Source: Asterias rubens
Taxonomy: Eukaryota; Echinodermata; Asteroidea; Forcipulatida; Asteriidae
Length of the DNA: 64,000 nucleotides
Assembly: GCF_902459465.1 (NCBI RefSeq)
Contig: NC_047066.1
Location: forward strand, 1,860,001-1,924,000
Reading direction: 5' to 3'
Below the pieces are notes generated by a model, which saw nothing but the letters and a program-made list of their open reading frames with translations, did no database searches and was not told the DNA's origin. Below are positions 1 to 12,059 of the stretch, piece after piece (position 1 is the first letter of the stretch; the number at the start of each line of letters is the position of its first letter). A program made the position numbers and the translations under genes.

Positions 1-35
1 AAAAGTAACATTAAAAATAATTCCTCTTTCTCCAG

Positions 36-3000
36 GAACTAACTACTGACTCTGACTCCATGATGAGTGATGACAATGACGCAGAAATGATAACCAAGGA
101 TGAAAAGGTGAATGAAGAACTAGCACAGGTAAAAAAGGCAACATGTTCAGATTCTGAAAATGCAGTTAATTTGAGCAGAATTTCTACAAGACCTGCAGGG
201 CCCAATTTCATGAAGTTGTTAATGCATGAAATTAAGCTCAGCAAATTTCTAATTGTTTAAGCAAGAAATAACTGGGTTACTGTAGTCACGTCAATGGTAA
301 CTGTATGGTATTCTGGCTGGTCATCTATTGCTAAGAAAAACTTGCTCGTGCTTATTAGGCAAGTTTTACTTAGCAATATAGGCTTTTTGTGGTAAGAGTC
401 CAGTAATTTTATAACTTTACCAACAATGCAAATTAGATTGGCCTGCAACTGCCGAGGCCTTAAATTATGGGAAAATGCCTGCAACTGCCTAGGCGGGGTA
501 ATTACTAGTGAATAATAATTAATATCTATTACTTACAACTTTAACCAATGAGCAGGTTCTTCCCTGTGAGGGGCAAACACCACCAAGCCAAGTCCAAACC
601 TGCTACATTGGCCTAAGGAAAATAGTAGCGAAGAAAACTGCCTTAATAATCGAGAACCTTCTCTGACCAGAGCTGACGATGAAGTGGACGAGCATTTGCT
701 ATGCGCCCCTCGTTGTCGTTACACCTCAGCAGTTTTCAAAAGAAGAAGTGAACTAAAGCGTGCGCCTTTTGTGCACAAAGAAAGCTTTATTTATTCTTAA
801 AGGAATTCACTCCAGGCTTATTGAAATTTGGCCCAGTTTGTTAAAAGGGTCCACCATCTAACAAACACTACCTACCCCAACTGAACCCAAAAATAATCAG
901 TTAATAACAATTTTCAACATACATTTTTGAAAATATAAATTGGCCTCCTTATTTAGAAAAATAAGTGCAATAAATAATAAAATAGATAAATAAAATAAGT
1001 AAAATAAATAAATAATTAAAATTGTTAAATGAAGAACAGTGGTCTCAGTGTAAAGTATTTAAATTAATTTGATTAATGTATCAGATAATGCCAGCCAGTG
1101 AACGTCCTAGCAGCTCTGCGTCTGCCTGCTCCAGACTGATAGTTGTAGCTGAAGCTAAGACATCCATTGATAACACCATGGATGAAACCATACCCGCTCC
1201 ATCTACCTCCACCTCTCCCAAGACTGAGGAGAAGGTAAGATGGGAAAAATGGTTTTGCAAAATGCAACTTGCTACATTTTCAGATGAATTGTTTTGTTTA
1301 CAAAAGACTTAAGTACAAAATGTTTTGCTGAAACCAGCACCTGTCTTTGAAATTTACTAAAAACTCATGTTGTCAGATTACAAGGGACAATTATATAGAG
1401 CTACTTAAACTTACACCTCTAGGACCCTGGTTCAAATCACACCAGGGGCACTGTGTGGTTCGGGTTTCAGTCCCTACCTGACTGCGTGGGGTTTTCCCTT
1501 GGAAACATTGGGGTTTTTTTTCCACATCTAGAACTTAAACTTCCTTCCTTCTCTTTCTTGGGTTCTTGGCTAGTTCAATGATTAAGTTCAATTTTCTGGG
1601 AGTCATTAATTACCTTCACAACCAGAATTAGTTAACACAATAAAAATTAAGGCCAGTTATGATTCTGATAAATTAGTAACATGCAGACATACAAAATGAT
1701 AACAATAAATTCTTCCTTTTCATCTTCAATCATGATTTAGTGAGTATTTGTCTTTATTCCAGCCATTGAACCAGCTAGCGTCATCTGCGAGCAGTCTGGA
1801 TAAAGCGACTACTAATTTAGTAGATGCTGTCTTTACCAGCCTGGACAACGAGGAAACTGCACAAGAATCCATTGTGGATGTGCAGAATTCTGATGCTGTG
1901 ATCAACGATTGTAATACGGTGAGTGAAGTGAAAGAACAGTTAAACATTCCATCAAAGCACAACAGTTCACCTGACTAAATATTATTATTAATAATAACAG
2001 CTCTTACATAGCGCAATTCCAAAAAATGATCATTGCGCCGCTTCACAGACGAACAAAAAACAACATTTGCAATTATTGCACACTATAAAATAAATAGGTT
2101 TTGAGATTGGGTTTGAAAGCATAAATTTATTATTTTATTATTTAATCATAATGAGTATATCCTTATCCATGTACAGCCATTGAACCAGCTAGTGTCATCT
2201 GCAAGCAGTCTGGATAAAGCAACTACTAATCTAGTAGATGCTGTCTTTACCAGCCTGGACAACGAGGAAACTGCACAAGAATCCATTGTGGATGTGCAGA
2301 ATTCTGATGCTGTGATCAACGATTGTAACATGGTGAGTGAAGTGAAAGAACAGTTAAACATTCTCAAAGCACAACAATTCACCTTACTTAATATTATTAT
2401 TAATAATAACAGTTCTTAGTTAGCGTAATTCCAAAAATGATCATTGTGCCACTTCACAAACAAACAAACAAAAAACAACATTAGCAATTATAACACACTA
2501 GAATAATTAGGTTTTGAGATTGGGTATGAAAGCATAATGTTTTATTGTCACTTGTAAAAAACAAACATTCTCAAAGCACCGAACAACAATCCAAGAAACA
2601 GACACCTGACTTAAAAAATCTTGTTTATAAAAATTGAAAGACACATAGTTATGTGACCCGTCTAAAAATATTAAGCAGCCATGTTATTGATTGTATAAAA
2701 AGGTGGTGAAAAATCCCTCATGTCTTTTGAATTCTTGCACTAGTAAACAAACAAAAAACAGGCTATGTTGCCCTTGTTTTGGCCTTGGTGCCCATTAAAA
2801 ACTTTCCAATTGACTTTGTTAAAAATTTCCCAATGGAAGTGATTGCACTTCGAGAAATAAAAATGTCCCCTGCCTCTCAAAGATGAGATTGAACTACAAT
2901 GTAAAAACAAAAATTGTAAACCACACAAACTATCAGTTTGATTTGAACTTCAAGGAATAAGTTTTTCTTTTGTCTGTGTTATTTCCAGCCTGCTACTAAG

Positions 3001-6000
3001 ACATCTACTGGAAGCATAGACCAACAGGCTGGTTTTATAGTAGATTATGTTTTTGCAAACATTACCACGGAACAACTTGCTGTGGCCCCTGAGAAGCCAA
3101 AGATGAAATCAACTGGCTCTATCGCCATGGATACTAAAAATGACAAGGTATGTGATGAAAAACAATTGCTTTGGTATTTCAGAAATGTTTGTTTTTATTT
3201 ATTCATTTTGTGTTTATTGATTTTGTTCTCATTTATCATATCAGCAAACAAGACATGTTTTTATTTATTTTGTATTGAATGATTTCTTTCTAATTTCACA
3301 CAATTCTTGTTCATGTATTTATTGGTGTGTTTTTGAATTTGATCAATTTGTTTGTTGATTTGTTTCTGTTCTTTGTTTGACTTTGTCCATCGCACATTCC
3401 ACCACAGGCCCTGTAGACTGTATAAAAATAACTCCATACTTATTTTGCCTCCGTCATGTCGTTAAATTGTAGATTTTGCTTGTTCATAAGATGTTGTTTG
3501 TTCTTGCATGGTTTACAGATGTTTTTTGCTTACTATGGAAACTGCTAATCGAATGATTTGAAATTAAAGGAATATAATCAACATTTCACAAAGTTTTTCT
3601 TTTGTGTGTGTTATTTCCAGCCTGCTACTAAGACATCTACTGGAAGCCTAGACCAACAGGCTGGTTTTATAGTAGATTCTGTTTTAGCAAACATCACCTT
3701 AGAACAACTCTCTTTGGCCGCTGAGAAGCCAAAGATGAAATCAACTGGCTCTATCGCCACGGATACTGAAGATGACATGGTATGTTGGATAATCAAAAGA
3801 AATAAGTTGAAGAAGACAACTATGGATGTTTTCAGAAATGTTGTCTTGAATTAAAGTAATGAATTATTTTGATATTGTGTTTAAAGGGTCTGTGTACTTT
3901 ATGCAACACAAAACACAATGTCCACAGAAATACACATTAAACTTACACAGTTTGAAGATGATGTTAGAAAGCTGCCTTTAAAATATTACTTGCTGAGGTG
4001 CTGTAGTTTTTGAGAAATGAGTAAAACGATGTCACAAAAATAAATTTTGTCTCAGTTTTAGTATGTCAATAATGTACGTCTAACACAAAAAAAAAAAAAA
4101 AATTATTTTTGTGACTTGTCTTACTCATTTCTCAAAAACTATAGCACCTCATCAGCAAGAACTAATTAAAGGGAAGCTTTCTACCATAACTATCTTCAAA
4201 CCTTGTACGTTTAATGTAATTTGTGGACATTGTGTTTTGTGTCCTACAAATACCTAAATCCTTTAAAAAGGAGACAAACATTAAATAACTTTGAAGTACT
4301 TTGATAAAAAATAAACTGTTGAGTGAACCATGGCAAATAATCCTAGAAAGAAACCAAATTGATTAGGTTTTTGTTTAAGAGGCAAAGTTTCTACAATTTT
4401 TTAAGAGCAAATTGACTTTTGCTGCATTTATAAAAAAAACTAAAATAACATCTAAATTTAAAAGTGCATGGTGGCTGTATTTAATTATGTACAGAGTCAA
4501 CCACATACATTTCAATTTATTGAGAACTTGTATTTAGTGAAGACACTGACTGACAAGAGTGGAATAAACCCAGTGACATGGTTGATGAGTGTGCTCATGA
4601 TTTAATTGTCATTGTGAGTTTATTTGAGCAATCCATGTACACCGATAGAGATTAATTTAATGGACAATTGTAATAGGCAATATACTTCCTCCAAAACAAA
4701 TCATGTCCCCTAGCCTTTAGGTCGCTTAGTGACTTATTGCTTGAGGAACAAAATATTTGATCAATTTATTAATTAACAGTTCAGGAACTGCAGTCAGGCA
4801 AGCACCGCAATATTGTGTTCTGCCACAATATCATCAAATATTTAAACCTTTCTTTTACCATCAGTCTGTCAGCACCCGGTCTGCAGTCGACAAAGAAGAG
4901 ATTACTGTCATAATTGCCCAGCTGAAAAAATCATTGAGCAATGGCCGACATTCGACTTCTCAAATGGCCACTCAAACGTGCGAGATATCAATCCAGACTG
5001 ATGACGTGAGTAATGACAAACTCAAATAACAATTATGAAAATACAAAATATTACAATAAGTACAAATCATGATTTCCACTCAGAAGAAATTATACAATTG
5101 ATTATACAATTGTTTTATTTGGTTTTAACCCTCACATCGATGTGTGTCAGCATTGTATACTCAGTACATTTTGTACTTTACCCGAAGAAAAAAAATCACA
5201 GGCAACTTACTCAGGTGGGATTCGAACCCTTGACCTTTGCATTTCTAGAGCAGTCTCTGAAACACTTTTTATTTAATAAGCATAACAAAAGATATTAACA
5301 CTTACATTTCTTTTCAGGTTATTGAAACTGAAAAACCATCAAGAAAGTATTCAGCTCTCTCTAAGATCAAAGCTGTAGTAGTCAAGTCAGCTTCAAAGAC
5401 GAGCCGTATGTCATTCCTTGATAGGAAAGATAAAAAACCAAATGAGAGTATCAAAAAAGATCTGAAAAATAACAAGCAGGCTTTGATGAGCCAGAGCAAG
5501 ACAACAAGTGTAAGTGCTAAGAAACCAGGACCAAAGAACGCAAAGGTTGTAGAAACAAAGAAGTCTGTGATTGCAAAGTCTGACGTAACCAAAAAGCCTA
5601 CAGGTGATCATAAGAAATCATCTACTGTCACCAATGCAAAAAAGTCTTCTAGCACTTCTACCACTAAGAGATCTTCAAGCACTGATCATAAGAAATCCTT
5701 GACTAAGCCAAGAGGCAGTGCTGCTTCCGGCAGGATGATCAGAGAGGCAGCTAATGGTGCCAAAGTGAGCACAAAGAAGTCAAGCAAGAAGGTAAGCACC
5801 ACATCCTCGACATCTTCTGCAACTACTGATGCCAAGACCAAAGAAAACCCAGCAAAGAAATTGAACACTTCAAAAAGTGCATCATTCCCTTGCAATGGTA
5901 GTCAGCAGAAACCTACTGCCTCATCTGCAAGTGCTGCTAAAACCAGTAACCCAATTGAGTCCAGTCAATCAGCATCTGACAAGCCAACTTCAAAACGATC

Positions 6001-7648
6001 TAAACAGCGTACTGCAACTCCAGTGCCACCACCATTGTGTGACAAATCCTCCTCTTGGAAGTCCAAATCATCTTCAGGGCTGAAGCAGAATCAATCTAGT
6101 TTCTTAGCTCCGCAGGATGTGGCTTCATCTCCATCTGTTCACGCCGGAGGAAAGATCTCTTCCGTGGAGAGCAAAGATTCTAACATTGCTCTCATACCTG
6201 CCAACAGTCAAGACTCTTTCAAACCTAACACCAAACTGCAAAAACGTTCTGGGAGGAATGGGAGCAAGAGTACTGTATCCATCACAAGTGACAACACTCT
6301 TCGGAGAATTAGCTCAGCATGTCCAGCTCCAGAACCCAAAAGAGCTGGTCTTGCCTCTGTCCCTGAGTTAAGGGCCATTTCAGTAATTGATACTCCAACT
6401 GATGCTGGTCCTAGATGTCCTCTTAATCAAGCCATGGGTGACAACACTGAAGTTCAACTTGAAAGTCAAGCCTCAGTTGGACTAACCCAAGGTGATGTCA
6501 CTGGGATCTGTGACACTGAAAACCAGGTAAAGCTTTGCTGTTTGGAGCAAGTACAAGAAATGGACGACCATTTCATGGACCTTCAATTACAAGAATTGCT
6601 ATTGAGTCAGGAGATACTTATTTCACCATCCCTTATGCCAAAAGAAGAAGCAACTGTTCAAGTTACCAACCCTCTTTCTGATAAGGATCAGCTCTGCGAA
6701 ACTCCTGAAGTGGTTTCTTCAAAGGGCATGTTCAGTCCTAGGAGTCTGATAATGACTGCAGATGATTCTGACAATTCTACTGACCCTGTCAATCAATCCT
6801 TGGAAGTTTCGAAAAGTCCTACAAGAAGACGTAGGGCATCTGTTGAGAGTCCACCAGGAAAGGATGCCACTATTTTGAATCCCAAACCACCAGATTCAAA
6901 AAGGGTATCAAGAGACTTCAAAATGAACCGAGTGACGCAATGGACCCAAGATTCTTCGGCTCTTGGTAGGATCTCAGTAAGTCCTCATATAAGGAGATCC
7001 TTCGATAGTCCTGGGTACGAGAGTTCTCCCAACTTAAGTCCCACACTCTTGGCTCTAAATAAGTCACCCAATGATTTCCTAAATGAGCGTCAGTTCAACT
7101 GTGCTCCGAAGAGTCCTGTAGGTTGTACTTCAAAACTTGCTCACTATGTGAGAGCTTCAGAAAGTCCTCAAGGTAAAATGACCATTAACTTTAGCCCAAC
7201 CCAGCCAGCTTCCAGAAAGGCGTTATCTGATTTCTTGAATGGACCAGCAGGTCAATCAAATACCCATGACAATCCTTCCAAGAAGAAAACTATTGTCGAC
7301 ATTCTAACGATGCCAAACTTAGGTCTGTCTATGAAGGTTTCTAAGACTGGTCCTGGAGGAACAAGAAGTCCTGAAGGTAGAACCTCAGTCAGTCCTACAA
7401 ATTATAAGAAGATGCCATCTAAGACACGCTTGTTTGCACATGCTAACAACAATAGGCCATTAAGTGGAACCCTTGACGTCACCAATTGCCTCTTCCAAGA
7501 ACTGACAAGCCCTCATGCTGATAAAGAGGAACGCACCTCCTTGTCCTCACCCATCTACCATTCACCTGCCAGCACTGCTGATGGGGAGACTCATCGACAG
7601 CAGGAGTCGGCCAAGTTGCAGCTTGGCTGCATTCGACTCCAACATTAG
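36..7648 (+). CDS. 3' part of an unrecognised Ser/Lys/Pro-rich disordered protein gene (8 exons visible)
   Basis: Exons inferred from AG/GT sites and continuous frame: 36-128, 1085-1234, 1763-1918, 2177-2332, 2989-3147, 3621-3779, 4865-5005 and 5318-7648 (stop TAG). Every junction is phase 0, so any internal exon can be skipped or duplicated without a frameshift. Together they encode about 1114 residues; the N-terminus lies left of the window. The small exons are acidic and Ser/Thr-rich. The 4865-5005 exon carries TQT and IQT tripeptides of the kind bound by dynein light chain LC8. The last exon is Lys/Ser-rich, then rich in SP dipeptides. I see no folded domain and do not recognise the family; a chromatin, spindle or cytoskeletal protein is only a guess. 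AATAAATAAA at 8056 is a plausible polyadenylation signal. The 1085 acceptor is the least certain junction, and an exon between 129 and 1084 may be missed. Confidence 0.72.
1763..2600 (+). repeat. Tandem duplication of a 156-bp exon with its downstream intron (pair 1)
   Basis: Exons 1763-1918 and 2177-2332 are both 156 bp and phase 0-0. They differ at only about six positions, giving two amino-acid changes (Ala/Val, and Thr/Met at the last codon). The following intron is also duplicated, including GTGAGTGAAGTG at the donor and an ATT-rich stretch, so the repeat unit is about 414 bp. Both copies keep intact AG and GT sites and open frames, so both are probably used, either together or as alternatives. 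Confidence 0.88.
2961..3800 (+). repeat. Tandem duplication of a 159-bp exon (pair 2, more diverged)
   Basis: Exons 2989-3147 and 3621-3779 are both 159 bp and phase 0-0. They share the preceding polypyrimidine tract and most of the coding sequence, offset by 632 bp. They differ more than pair 1 (for example TTEQLAVAPEK against TLEQLSLAAEK), so this duplication looks older. With pair 1 directly upstream, two separate exon-duplication events affected neighbouring exons of one gene. Confidence 0.85.
3881..4266. mobile_element. Fold-back MITE with TTAA ends (family 5)
   Basis: The segment is largely an inverted repeat. The left arm contains ACACAAAACACAATGTCCAC and GCTGCCTTTAA; the right arm carries their diverged complement, around a poly-A centre near 4090. 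Both ends lie at TTAA (3881-3884 and 4263-4266). It sits in the intron between exons 3621-3779 and 4865-5005. I see no transposase coding sequence. Confidence 0.7.
5128..5275 (-). mobile_element. tRNA-derived SINE-like element (family A), reverse copy
   Basis: The reverse complement has a tRNA-like head with a B-box-like GGGTTCGAATCCCACC, followed by the shared tail with CACAGG and a stretch related to GCTGACACACAT. The same order occurs forward at 29637-29790 and reverse at 33705-33865. It lies in the intron just before the large terminal exon. Confidence 0.6.
5318..7648 (+). CDS. Long terminal exon of the unrecognised gene
   Basis: This 2331-bp exon encodes 776 residues and a stop. The first third is a basic Lys/Ser/Thr tract with repeated KKS motifs. 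The middle is Ser/Gln-rich. The last third is dense in SP sites preceded or followed by Arg/Lys (for example SPTRRRRAS and SPHIRRS), which looks like a string of proline-directed kinase sites. Three short hydrophobic patches resemble one another: SPNDFLNE, LSDFLNGP and IVDILTMP. The acceptor TTTTCAG|GTT at 5317/5318 is strong and keeps frame with the upstream exon. The ATG at 5408 is internal to this exon and is probably not the protein start, because the open frame runs back through the acceptor. Confidence 0.75.
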   Translation, partial: VIETEKPSRKYSALSKIKAVVVKSASKTSRMSFLDRKDKKPNESIKKDLKNNKQALMSQSKTTSVSAKKPGPKNAKVVETKKSVIAKSDVTKKPTGDHKKSSTVTNAKKSSSTSTTKRSSSTDHKKSLTKPRGSAASGRMIREAANGAKVSTKKSSKKVSTTSSTSSATTDAKTKENPAKKLNTSKSASFPCNGSQQKPTASSASAAKTSNPIESSQSASDKPTSKRSKQRTATPVPPPLCDKSSSWKSKSSSGLKQNQSSFLAPQDVASSPSVHAGGKISSVESKDSNIALIPANSQDSFKPNTKLQKRSGRNGSKSTVSITSDNTLRRISSACPAPEPKRAGLASVPELRAISVIDTPTDAGPRCPLNQAMGDNTEVQLESQASVGLTQGDVTGICDTENQVKLCCLEQVQEMDDHFMDLQLQELLLSQEILISPSLMPKEEATVQVTNPLSDKDQLCETPEVVSSKGMFSPRSLIMTADDSDNSTDPVNQSLEVSKSPTRRRRASVESPPGKDATILNPKPPDSKRVSRDFKMNRVTQWTQDSSALGRISVSPHIRRSFDSPGYESSPNLSPTLLALNKSPNDFLNERQFNCAPKSPVGCTSKLAHYVRASESPQGKMTINFSPTQPASRKALSDFLNGPAGQSNTHDNPSKKKTIVDILTMPNLGLSMKVSKTGPGGTRSPEGRTSVSPTNYKKMPSKTRLFAHANNNRPLSGTLDVTNCLFQELTSPHADKEERTSLSSPIYHSPASTADGETHRQQESAKLQLGCIRLQH

Positions 7649-8261
7649 AAACATAGATTTTAATTATTATGGGCAGTCCACCAGCTCAGTGCTCAAAGAT
7701 ATAATAATGTGAATGATCTACTTTGGTTAATTTCAGCAATAGAACGTGCAAGATGTGGGTGTAATTTAACGCTTTTGGGAACCTTGCTTTTAAATGTGAA
7801 AACAAAAATTGCACTTTGAGTTAACAGGTATAGGCCAAAACATTTAAAAACACATGGCCATGGTTGCACAGTCTATGGCGAGAACTTTTAGCACTGAGCT
7901 GACTAGACAGGTACAACATTGATACCAGTGTGGCTGCAAAACTACCAGTGAGTTACTGATCTAAGATCTAGTGCTTAGGCTGGTACTACTACTAGCAGTA
8001 ATCACCTCAACATATTTCTTAAAGCATGCCAAATTCATCGATAATTCGACAACTCAATAAATAAATTTACTAAAATTAACTAAACAAAACAGGAACCTTC
8101 AAAGTATTTTATAAAATCCTTTGTGTGCACCACCAAGTATCAATGTAGTACATCTCTTCAATACTTTATGCCACATATCCATAAAAATAGACACAGTAAA
8201 AGTAATCCGTAATGGTAGCCTTAAATAATAGATCTTGGTATTGAAAGAGGCATTTTTAACC
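7649..8261 (+). other. 3' UTR and spacer of the first gene
   Basis: AT-rich non-coding sequence follows the TAG stop. Overlapping AATAAA signals at 8056-8065 are the best polyadenylation candidate. No other gene is visible. Confidence 0.5.
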
Positions 8262-9225
8262 ATTTACGACTTTACATCATGGAGATTGAAAGGTGTTTTT
8301 CTATCACTACGAAAAAAGAAAAAAAAATTATACGACTTAACACCATGGAAAAAGAAAGTTGTTTTTCTATCACTATGGCACCACAAATTATTATGACTTA
8401 ACATCATGGAGAAAGAAAGTTGTTTTTGATCACTATGGCAACAACCAATTATGACTTATAACATCATGGAGAAAGAACGTTGTTTTTATTAAGACTTAGT
8501 ATCATGGAGAAAGATAGTTGTTTTTCTATTGCAACAACCAATCATGACTTAACATCGTGGAGAAAGAAATATCACTATGGCAACAACTGATTATGACTTA
8601 ACATCATCGAGACAGAAATTTGTTTTTCTGTCACTATGGCAACAATCTATTATGACTTCATGGAGAATGACAAATGTTTTTCTATCACTATGGAAAAAAA
8701 ACATCATGGAGAAAGAATGTTGTTTTTCTATAACTATAGCAACAACCAATTATGACCTAACATGTAGAAAGAAAGTTGTTTTCCTATCACTATGGCAACA
8801 ACCAATTGTGACTCAATGTCTAGGGAAAGAAAATTGTGTTTCTATCACTGTGGCAACAACCAATTATGAAAATATTGTTGTGTAAGAAATTTGTTTTTCT
8901 ATCACTATGGCAACAACAAAATTATGACTTAACATCCTGGAGAAGGAAAGTTGTTTTTCTATCACTATGGCAACAACCTATCATGACTTAACATCATGGA
9001 GAAAAACAAATCTATCACTATGGCAACAATTCCAATAATGACTTACATGGAGAAAGAAAGTTGCCTTTCTAACTCCATGGCAACAACCAATTATGACTCA
9101 ATGTCTAGGAAAAGGAAATTGTTTTTCTATCACTAAGGCAACGACTTAACATTACTGAGAAAGAAATATGTTTTTTATCACTATGGCAACAACCAAATAT
9201 TGGTGGATTAGACCAAAATTAGTTT
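8262..9225 (+). repeat. Tandem array of a ~58-bp unit
   Basis: About 14-16 degenerate copies of a unit built from CATCATGGAGAAAGAAAGTT, then GTTTTTCTATCACTATGGCA, then ACAACCAATTATGACTTAA. Copies vary by small indels. Short open frames inside it merely repeat the unit and are not genes. It fills the space between the first gene's 3' UTR and the region upstream of SMG6. Confidence 0.88.
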
Positions 9226-11940
9226 TTCTATCTCACTTTGTGCAAGTTATCACTGTGTCAAACCAGACCAATCACATGCCCTTCTCTCTTGAACATCCTA
9301 ACTCAACGTGTGATTGTGTTCACCAACCACCTATACCATCGTTCCAGTAGCGTTGATGAATGGTGTCAGCGATTTCACTATCGGCGCCAAATTTCTTTTT
9401 CGGTCGCTGCGCTCAAAAGCAACCATTTTGCTGCAAATCAAATTGGGTATCCCTAATTAAGAGCGGTGATTATCTAGTTATAGATGGAGTCGATGTATAA
9501 AAGTTCAGAACATTGTGTGATTTAGATTGAGATGATAAACATTTTTGTTAAAATTGCACACAATTCTAGCGGCTTCTGTGATTAACAAAAAAGGAACGTG
9601 AAAAAGAGGGTTGTTTGAAAAATGTCTGCCTATAGTAAGACAAGCTGTTATAGAGTAAATTGTTTTTACTTGATAGATACGTGGTGGTTTGGTCGGGTGA
9701 TTGTACCCGGCCCCTTCGCAGGTTTCAGACTTGTAACTGTACCAGTGACTTGCATTTAGACAGTTAAAAATGTCACATTACGAAGGTTTAAAAACAAAAG
9801 GTGTTGTTTAAAATGTATTAATAAAAATAAATTAGTATTAGTAATTGTAAATATTTATAAAATGTTTTGTAAATTTAGTTAATAACTGCTAACCAGCTCA
9901 TTTCACTTGCCAACTTATGATCGAACCCACTGGTCAACATTATTTCTTTGTAGACCAAGTACTGTATTTTCAAAACTTTTCAATTGTTAAGATATTTGAT
10001 ATTCTGCAAACCCAAAGAGTGGCTGCAGACCAGGAAATTATCCTCAACCTTTGTTGGTGTTTCAAATCAAAAATACGACTCAATTTGTCACAGTCTTTTC
10101 CACGAGAGATTTATTTGTCTTCTCAAGATTTGGGATGAACTTTTTTAAATAAACAATAATTTAATGTTAAATGAAATACTTAAATGTAGACTCAATTTTC
10201 TGCTCAGTTTTCAGAAAATAATGTTTTCCAAAATGGCTTTAGAGCTGAGATTTAAGAGTGTGCTTGCGTTATTGTATAAAAACGGTTGTATCGCGTGCCA
10301 TACAAACAATTTAATTAATTAACAAAATATCGCAAAAATGTTTTTTAAAAACTTCTCAAATTGGATTCTATCACTAACATTGATCAACGGACATTAACAA
10401 CACACAAAGCTATAATGAATGTTTACTTGTAGGTCTATTGATTATTAGCAAATTACTTTAACCATACAACTGAAACTTTCTTATAAATGTTGTAGTTTTC
10501 CGTCCTAGCTTCATTACTGACCTGTCAAAGTTGTATTTGATTCAAACATCACTTTAATTTAACAAGGCTACAGGTAGTTCTAAATAAAAACAAATAAAAA
10601 CAGCTATTAATATTGAACACTTGTCTATCCTCGTTCTTTCTCATGTGGAATGCAATACATGATACTCTCTTGATTGCCACGAACTTGATGCCTGCCATGG
10701 AACCCTTTTCATGTAAAGGCTTTGGCCTATGCCTATGTAAGCATAGTCGTTTCCAATGAAAAGTAAAATGAAAGGAAGTGTTAGAATGTCAATTTGCCTT
10801 ATCTTGAAAATGTTAATAATACAAGCAATTTTGTTCCACCTTCTTTTTATTACATAAAAATGGCGAAGTTTGGTTAAAAAGTAGCATTCCCACACATCCC
10901 TACCCTCAAAATTGTATGTTTCCCATTATTTCATGAACTAATGGTCCGCCATTTTCTTGCCTTCTCCCGGGTTGGACGTTTAAGGCTCACCATCGTTTGG
11001 ATTGTTGGAAAGTTAAGTTGTTTTAAGAGTAGAATAGGCCAATATCCAAATCCCTCGAATCATGTATATTTTTATATGGGGCGCTAGGCTACTTTTTGTT
11101 TTCGAAGCACTACCGATAATGACACATTTAGGGGGGAAATTTATTAGTGCCCCAGTTGCTCATTCTACTTTTCGAACATCAACATCAATCCGCCATTTTA
11201 TAGAACAAAGTTGACTCACACAAAATAGTGGACCGAATGTCCCTGAGAGAATTCTGTCCACCGGAGATTCGGTCCCCATACGGGAAAATTAACATTGGCC
11301 AGGAGGAGGAAATTCAACAGAGGGCGCTATCAGAAGAAGTTTGTACACAGTTTGCCATAATAAAAATGGGGGACCGAATCTCCGGGGGACAGAATCTCCT
11401 GCATGCAACTGCGTGCAAGGTTGCAAAAAATTTAAAAAAAACATCGCGTGAATCGTTGTGTTCCACTTTTAAAACATTATTTCCAACCGGCTAACAAACG
11501 CCTCTATGGCCCAAAGCTACAAACAAGTAAACTTAGTTGTTTATATATTATTTTTATGACAAATGCTGGAATGCCAAACCCGAATCCCAATTTCCAGTCA
11601 CCAATTTGAAATTAACATGGCACAACAAAATAATTTGAGACTAATCACGTGGTACGGTTTAAAGTTGTTTACCAAAAAGTCACGGCGCCCTCCAGAGATC
11701 GTGCTATTTTGAGCGCGTTTGGAAACATCAAACTCAACCATTAATATTTAGGGGTGTTTAAGTTCCATCCATCCAACGAACACTTGTTAAAACAAAAATT
11801 ATTGCCTTTTGAACTAAATTAATAATACAAACACATTATGACACGTTTATAAATTGTAGCTGGTATAAATTTAGTGAGCAAAGAATGGTTTTAATGAAGT
11901 AAATAATTCAATTGTGCAAAGAGTTTGGCTATTTCTTAAA
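9226..11940. other. Intergenic region without a recognised gene
   Basis: AT-rich sequence with scattered short open frames, none with splice signals, domain content or codon bias that I would defend. A local 'ggaccgaat / ggagattcggtcc' inverted motif occurs at 11230-11400. No tRNA, rRNA or histone gene is seen. Confidence 0.4.
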
Positions 11941-11959
11941 TGGAATGTACAACTAAAAC

Positions 11960-12059
11960 GAAATCAAGATGGCGAAGAAGATTACCGCGTAACTTTACGC
12001 TGAGCTACAAAACAGCGCTGAAAACAACCGTAAAAGAAGATCAACGTGTGATCAAAGAG
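11960..12059 (+). promoter_or_regulatory. Candidate SMG6 promoter-proximal 5' UTR exon
   Basis: A stretch with AAGATGGCG (a YY1-like element often found at TATA-less animal starts) ends in a consensus donor AAAGAG|GTAAAT at 12059/12060. The AAGATGGCG contains an ATG that opens a seven-codon frame and then stops, so it could act as a short upstream ORF. It is the best non-coding first exon I can see for SMG6, whose coding exon begins just after an acceptor at 13962. No transcript evidence; position inferred. Confidence 0.35.

Noticed and set aside
8577-8885. 102-codon open frame
   Set aside because: It lies wholly in the 58-bp tandem array and repeats the unit.
11228-11494. 88-codon open frame upstream of SMG6
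   Set aside because: Spans the repeated 'ggaccgaat' inverted motif; no evidence of coding.
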